From Helicobacteraceae bacterium (GTDB lineage: Bacteria; Campylobacterota; Campylobacteria; Campylobacterales; Sulfurimonadaceae), in contig JALWNV010000277.1 of assembly GCA_027083665.1 (NCBI GenBank), positions 1-10,883 of the forward strand: a DNA stretch of 10,883 nucleotides, in the 5' to 3' direction. Positions 7,389-10,883 of the stretch are shown in pieces (position 1 is the first letter of the stretch; each line of letters begins with the position of its first letter). The notes beneath the pieces were generated by a model that saw nothing but the letters and a program-made list of their open reading frames with translations, was not told the DNA's origin and searched no databases. Made by a program: the position numbers and the translations under genes.

Positions 7389-9170
7389 ATGGTACGTATG
7401 ATGAACCATATAAGGTTGCTGTCTTTTTCGTTTATTGCAGCAGTGATAGTAGGCTGCGGCGGTGGCGGCAGCAGTAGTAATGCCGCAACACAGACGGGAA
7501 GTACGGGAAGCAGTTCGAGTACGGCGGCAGCGACGGGGCGTATCGAAGGATATTTGCAGGATGCACCGGTTTCGGGAATGCAATATGTCTGCGGCGCAAA
7601 GCAGGGACTGACAGGAGAAGACGGCAGGTTCGAATGTGAGAACGGACCGGTCGCGTTTTGGATCGGAGGAGTGAAGATCGCGGTATTGGATACGCCGACA
7701 CCAGACGGTGCGGTTTATCCTCAGGATCTGCTGGGGTTGGACCGGGCCAACCTTACCGATGCGCGGCTGATCGAACTGACACAGTTTCTGCAGGCGCTTG
7801 ACGATGACGGTGTGATCGACGAACGCATCACGATTACGCAAAATCGCCGCGACGCATTCAAGGATGTCGAGGGCGACCTGAGCGGATGGGCGAAAGACGG
7901 GCAAGACGGCGAGGGGATCGACACCCCTTCCGAAGCGGCGGAAGCAGGGGGCTTGACACCGCCGGCTCCGGGCGGCGCGATCCATCATCTGCGCACTCAG
8001 ATGGATCCCGATGCCGATACACCTGCCGATACGAGTGATATGTCAAAGTATGCCGGTGACTGGGTCGGTCAGGGCTGGGGCTGGGAGATCCGCTTCAAGC
8101 ATACCTCGGGAGATTTTGTCTCCGATACGTTCGGGGTAAGCAGTGACGAGCTGAATTTCGACGGAGAGAAGATCATCATGTCGCTGATGGTGGAACACCA
8201 GACGACCTATACGCTTCATATTGATGAGAACGGTCAGATTACGGGAGAGGGGGATATCGTCTATAACCTTATTCCGAATCTTTGCGGCCTCAATGCCCTG
8301 GCGACGCAGGTGAATACCGCGGTCAACCTGATGTCGAAAATGCCGGAGTTTTTCAAACTGGGTGCAAGTATCAACAAAGAGACGGTGGAAAAGTTCGTGG
8401 TCGACAACACCAACCTGGAGAGCTGGATGGTCAAACTGGTCAAAGGCGATGTCGTCGGTGCCGCAAAGGACAAGCTGGATGCCGCCGTCAAAGATATGGG
8501 CAAGAAGCTGGTGCAAAAAGCGCTTGAACAAAGCGACGACGCGAAAAAAAGCGGTAATGTCTGCAGTGCGGCGGCGGGACTTTTGGCGACCGGCGGCGGT
8601 CAGAGTGTCGGGCCGAGTTCGCTTGACGAGATTGTGAACAATGCGAAGCTCGGTGTGGCGAAAGCGCTGCTGGGAGACATTCCGAGCCCGGCGAGCCTGA
8701 TACTCTCCGTCCCCGGGGTCACTCAGGTGCAGTACAATTACAAAGGACTGCAAAACGGTCCGGAAACGCGTTATTACACGATCAAGGGTTATATCGAAAA
8801 CGGCAAGATGTATCTCTGGGTCGATCAGATGGAAACGCCGTTCGATCTCGTCATCGAGTGGCAGGTCAACTATCGCACGGAAACGGCAACATTCCCGGTA
8901 TGGTCACCGTTTATGGATGATCCGGCCGTCATCTATCCGGCGGGAAAAGAGGTCGTCACGTATGAATATGTGACAGAATTGGTGGAAAAGAGCTATACGG
9001 AAAACGGTAAGAAGAAGACGGTGACGGTGCCGGAAAAACGTTTGAAAGCCAAACAGACAAATCTGTCGGTGCCGTTTGCGATCTTCGATCAAAAAGGGAC
9101 GCACAGAAACGGCAAGTCAATGTGGCATGAGTACGAATACAACTGGAAGGCATACCGGATGCCTCAGTAA
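7389..9170 (+). CDS. Outer-membrane lipoprotein of unknown function
   Basis: A 593-aa exported lipoprotein. AAGGAGA five bases upstream fixes the ATG at 7389. The signal peptide ends in the lipobox IVGC with Cys23, then GGGGSSS and a Ser/Thr/Ala linker to about residue 49; Gly at +2 suggests outer-membrane sorting. Residues about 50-140 (GRIEGYLQDAPVSGMQYVCG ... TGEDGRFEC ... FWIGGVKI ... LTQFLQALDDDG) resemble a small beta domain I remember from many lipoproteins and surface proteins, in which an 'AxVSGxxYxC..G.T...G.F' stretch is followed by a 'FLQsLDdDGd' helix. A Pro/Asp-rich spacer runs to about 217. Residues about 218-295 look beta-rich, about 300-440 look helical, and about 441-590 look beta-rich again with many Tyr and Trp. 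Cys68/83 and Cys299/392 could form disulfides. I recognise no function for the part after residue 217, and no neighbour is co-transcribed with it. Confidence 0.88.
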   Translation: MVRMMNHIRLLSFSFIAAVIVGCGGGGSSSNAATQTGSTGSSSSTAAATGRIEGYLQDAPVSGMQYVCGAKQGLTGEDGRFECENGPVAFWIGGVKIAVLDTPTPDGAVYPQDLLGLDRANLTDARLIELTQFLQALDDDGVIDERITITQNRRDAFKDVEGDLSGWAKDGQDGEGIDTPSEAAEAGGLTPPAPGGAIHHLRTQMDPDADTPADTSDMSKYAGDWVGQGWGWEIRFKHTSGDFVSDTFGVSSDELNFDGEKIIMSLMVEHQTTYTLHIDENGQITGEGDIVYNLIPNLCGLNALATQVNTAVNLMSKMPEFFKLGASINKETVEKFVVDNTNLESWMVKLVKGDVVGAAKDKLDAAVKDMGKKLVQKALEQSDDAKKSGNVCSAAAGLLATGGGQSVGPSSLDEIVNNAKLGVAKALLGDIPSPASLILSVPGVTQVQYNYKGLQNGPETRYYTIKGYIENGKMYLWVDQMETPFDLVIEWQVNYRTETATFPVWSPFMDDPAVIYPAGKEVVTYEYVTELVEKSYTENGKKKTVTVPEKRLKAKQTNLSVPFAIFDQKGTHRNGKSMWHEYEYNWKAYRMPQ

Positions 9171-9176
9171 CACGAA

Positions 9177-9190
9177 AGCGGGGATCCGCT
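9177..9190. terminator. Short hairpin between convergent genes, possible weak two-way terminator
   Basis: AGCGG-GGAT-CCGCT forms a five-base-pair stem in the 18-base gap between the lipoprotein stop and the cytochrome stop, and it overlaps the cytochrome's TAG. On the - strand TTTC follows the stem, and on the + strand ACTTTCC. There is no full T tract on either side. Confidence 0.3.
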
Positions 9191-9758
9191 ACTTTCCTCC
9201 GCACTTTCCTGGACCGCACTTCATGGCGCCGCCGCATTTGCCCGGACCGCATTTCATCATGCCTTTTCTTTTGGCTTTGTTTTTGCCGCCGGCATTGCAG
9301 GCCATGTTCCGGTCATCGGCGTCCCATGTCGAGGTGAATCCGTCCACGATCCACGCTGAAACGGTGTCGAGTTCCGAGGCGGTGAGTGTCCTGCCGATCG
9401 GAGGCATGGTGCCGAACCGCTGCAGCGCCATCGGCATGCAGTGCGCTTTTTCTTCGCTTGGGTTGACGATGTAGTCTTTGACAAATGCGATGATTTTTTC
9501 CCGGTCGCCGCCGAAGTCGTGTTTGAGCTTGGCGCTGACCTTGCTCATCGGCGGCGCTTTCATCGTATGCATGATCTTTTGCTTCATCGCCCGGCGCTCG
9601 CCGGGGCTCATCTGCATCATTTTCTGCCGGTCCATCGGCGGTTTGAGCATGTGGCATGCCTGGCATTTGGCTTTGAAAATGTCCGTACCGCCGCTGTTCG
9701 CATTGAGCGTAAGCGCCGAGAAAAGCACCGCAGCGGTGAGAATCAATGTTTTTTTCAT
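9189..9758 (-). CDS. Periplasmic monohaem c-type cytochrome with tandem Cys-Gly repeat tail
   Basis: A 189-aa exported protein. Its Sec signal peptide, MKKTLILTAAVLFSALTLNA, is probably cleaved after Ala20. The haem site is CQACH (Cys32, Cys35, His36). A Met-rich, basic segment follows (about 42-71, nine Met). Residues about 104-140 hold a Cys-Met-Pro-Met / RFGTMPPIG block ending in a helix (LTASELDTVSAWI), the usual class I cytochrome C-terminus, with Met118 the likely second haem ligand. The fold should end near 145. The last 35 residues are a Lys-rich linker with Cys154 and two copies of MKCGPGKCGG (168-177, 179-188), giving four Cys outside the haem domain. AAGGA lies seven bases before the ATG. 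Electron transfer is likely, and metal binding or a modified tail is inferred. The redox partner is unknown; no oxidase or maturation gene is nearby. Confidence 0.9.
   Translation of the reverse strand: MKKTLILTAAVLFSALTLNANSGGTDIFKAKCQACHMLKPPMDRQKMMQMSPGERRAMKQKIMHTMKAPPMSKVSAKLKHDFGGDREKIIAFVKDYIVNPSEEKAHCMPMALQRFGTMPPIGRTLTASELDTVSAWIVDGFTSTWDADDRNMACNAGGKNKAKRKGMMKCGPGKCGGAMKCGPGKCGGK
9195..9257 (-). repeat. Two tandem 10-residue MKCGPGKCGG repeats in the cytochrome tail
   Basis: Two copies of a 30-base unit encode identical peptides separated by one Ala codon. The copies differ at several third positions (AAA/AAG for Lys, CCG/CCA for Pro, GGC/GGA for Gly). This suggests the duplication is not recent and that the peptide, not the DNA, is being kept. 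Confidence 0.9.
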
Positions 9759-9782
9759 CGTGGTATCCTTGGAGAGATTGGT

Positions 9783-9962
9783 ATGGCGGATTTTACCGAA
9801 GAAATGTGTACGGTTTGTGAAATTTTTCCCGTGCTGTCGTTGATCGGTTCTGACATGTCCATGATTCAGGATAAAACGGTACGATTCGGAAAAACGGCCG
9901 ATGCCCGTATCCGCGATGTTCGTATGACGGAAAAGACGGCAAAAGAGAGGGGTGCATTATGA
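9783..9962 (+). CDS. Possible small CxxC protein upstream of the 164-aa membrane protein
   Basis: A 59-aa reading frame begins MADFTEEMCTVC with a CxxC pair (Cys9, Cys12), continues through a short hydrophobic stretch (IFPVLSLIG) and ends in a basic tail. For it: GGAGAG lies six bases before the ATG, and the stop overlaps the next ATG as ATGA, a hallmark of translational coupling. Against it: GC at third codon positions looks lower than in neighbouring genes, and only 24 bases separate its ATG from the divergent cytochrome ATG, so at least one promoter must lie inside a coding region. I recognise no family. If it is not a gene, the interval 9759-9958 is a 200-base divergent regulatory region. 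Confidence 0.4.
   Translation: MADFTEEMCTVCEIFPVLSLIGSDMSMIQDKTVRFGKTADARIRDVRMTEKTAKERGAL
9790..9795 (-). promoter_or_regulatory. Candidate -10 element of the cytochrome gene
   Basis: The - strand reads TAAAAT (one mismatch to TATAAT) about 32 bases upstream of the cytochrome ATG. No convincing -35 hexamer lies 16-18 bases further up. It would sit within codons 3-5 of the possible small protein on the other strand. Confidence 0.3.
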
Positions 9963-10453
9963 GAGGCAGGCTCGGGTTTGCGGTGTCGGTCGCAGTCATT
10001 TTGGCAGGGATGGCGGTATGGTTCCGTCATGACGTTCCGGCAAAAAAGAGTCCGCCCGTCAGGGAACGGACGGGACCTTCGCCGCTCTCTGACGCGGCGA
10101 TAGAATATCTTTCGTCAGGGGCTTCGTCCAAGCCGTCGGAAGACGGCACCGTCAGTTCGGGAAGAGCGCAGGCAAGACGGAGTTCCGAGCAAGGGTTTCC
10201 GCACTACGATACCCTGGAAGAAGCGCGCTTCCGGCTCGGAAGGCTCAATGAAGAGATCCGTGATACCGTCGACGGACCGACACGGCTGCAGATCGAAGAA
10301 GCCCGTCATCTTCGCAACGAACTGCGTCGGCTGAAGATGCCTGCGGTGCCGCCGGGCGAAGCTGTCGATCTCAGGTCGCTGAGAGAGGAATGGCTGCAAG
10401 AAGAGCATCCCGCCGTTCCCGATGCCCTGAAACACGACGGATATCTTCAATGA
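9959..10453 (+). CDS. Single-pass membrane-anchored protein of unknown function
   Basis: A 164-aa protein with a short positive N-terminus (MRGR) and one hydrophobic helix at about residues 6-22, without a lipobox, so it is probably anchored in the inner membrane with the rest in the periplasm. Residues about 25-80 are Pro/Ser-rich and look disordered. Residues about 83-127 are strongly charged and helical, possibly a coiled coil (LEEARFRLGRLNEEI ... IEEARHLRNELRRL). A Pro-containing acidic tail follows. A weak GAGAGG precedes the ATG, and translation may be coupled to the small frame upstream. Its general build recalls membrane-anchored steric chaperones, but I see no diagnostic motif and do not assign that. 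Its stop lies one base from the stop of the convergent gene. Confidence 0.65.
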   Translation: MRGRLGFAVSVAVILAGMAVWFRHDVPAKKSPPVRERTGPSPLSDAAIEYLSSGASSKPSEDGTVSSGRAQARRSSEQGFPHYDTLEEARFRLGRLNEEIRDTVDGPTRLQIEEARHLRNELRRLKMPAVPPGEAVDLRSLREEWLQEEHPAVPDALKHDGYLQ

Positions 10454-10454
10454 G

Positions 10455-10883
10455 TCACAACCGCTTTTGCAGCCTCTCGAGCTTCGAATCCAGATCGGGC
10501 CGCTGTTGCCTCAGTATCTGCCGCTCCGGTTCTTCGTGCAGCTTCCAAAGCCGCTGCCGCAGCGCTTTTTCGCTCTGCTGTCCGGTGACATGTGTTTCGT
10601 ATGCGGCGTAGAGCATTTGGAGTTTGTAGCGTTCATACAGCATGACCGGCGGCGTATAGGGTGTCAGGGTCAACGCGGCGACCGCCGCGTCGGCACGCTC
10701 GCGCAGCTGAGGCAGGGGGTGGGCTTTGAACGTGTCCGGATACAGCAGTGCCAGTGCGAGGTAACTGTCCAGAGGGCGCAGTACCGCCTGAGCGCTGCCG
10801 GCGCCCCCGGCTTCGAGGTATCCGCCGATCAGCCCGACGGCTTCCGCCGCCTTTTCTCTCATCCGCTCCCGCCGGCCGCTTCG
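10455..10883 (-). CDS. Helical protein of unknown function (5' partial or start near the edge)
   Basis: The - strand frame stays open to the right edge. An ATG at 10862 would give 135 residues, but the nearest GGAG is only three bases upstream, so the gene probably begins outside the window. The visible part is almost entirely helical and rich in Leu, Ala, Arg and Gln. It contains 'YLALALLYPDTF', 'LTPYTPPVMLYERYKLQML', and a highly charged C-terminal helix ending LERLQKRL. No signal peptide, membrane helix or catalytic motif is visible. Coding is supported by the long GC-rich frame and the back-to-back convergent stop with the + strand gene. No family recognised. Confidence 0.6.
   Translation of the reverse strand, partial: RSGRRERMREKAAEAVGLIGGYLEAGGAGSAQAVLRPLDSYLALALLYPDTFKAHPLPQLRERADAAVAALTLTPYTPPVMLYERYKLQMLYAAYETHVTGQQSEKALRQRLWKLHEEPERQILRQQRPDLDSKLERLQKRL

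Noticed and set aside
8043-8753. 236-aa open frame on the - strand inside the lipoprotein gene
   Set aside because: The + strand frame has a strong ribosome binding site, signal peptide and lipobox; this one has neither a start context nor a domain.
9195-9257. The Cys repeats as a recent slippage or mobile-element footprint
   Set aside because: The two copies differ at multiple synonymous positions and no target-site duplication or inverted repeats flank them.

Overview
The window is GC-rich chromosomal DNA (mid-50s % by eye) from a Gram-negative bacterium: it has a TolC-type outer-membrane protein, two Lol-type lipoproteins and a periplasmic c-type cytochrome. The cytochrome's layout (one CxxCH, then a Cys-Met-Pro / Phe-Gly-x-Met-Pro-Pro block) and the style of the Ffh protein resemble Campylobacterota (epsilonproteobacteria), perhaps a GC-rich vent or sulfur-oxidising lineage. 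That placement is an inference from memory of these families, not from a search.

Region 1 (1-5782, + strand) is a tightly coupled three-gene tripartite efflux operon. It holds the 3' part of a TolC-family gene cut by the window's left edge, a lipoprotein periplasmic adaptor (ATGA overlap), and an HAE1-type RND permease (stop/start overlap). Together they would form one envelope-spanning, proton-driven exporter. The TolC gene carries, before its efflux domain, what looks like the tail of an ABC-type substrate-binding domain.

Region 2 (5783-7388) holds ffh on the - strand, which meets the efflux operon tail to tail. Ffh is the SRP GTPase. Its start is best placed at a GTG at 7195. A 193-bp intergenic region with a perfect TATAAT on the - strand separates it from the next gene.

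Region 3 (7389-9170, +) is a 593-aa outer-membrane lipoprotein of unknown function with a Gly/Ser linker, a small beta domain and a large uncharacterised C-terminal part.

Region 4 (9189-9758, -) is a monohaem c-type cytochrome with a Met-rich segment and an unusual C-terminal tail of two near-identical MKCGPGKCGG repeats. The tail resembles Cys motifs of RiPP-type metal-binding peptides and is the most interesting feature here.

Region 5 (9783-10883) contains a possible 59-aa CxxC small protein overlapping (ATGA) a 164-aa single-pass membrane protein, and a convergent - strand gene running off the right edge; none has a recognised function. No tRNA, rRNA, CRISPR, insertion sequence or phage gene was seen.
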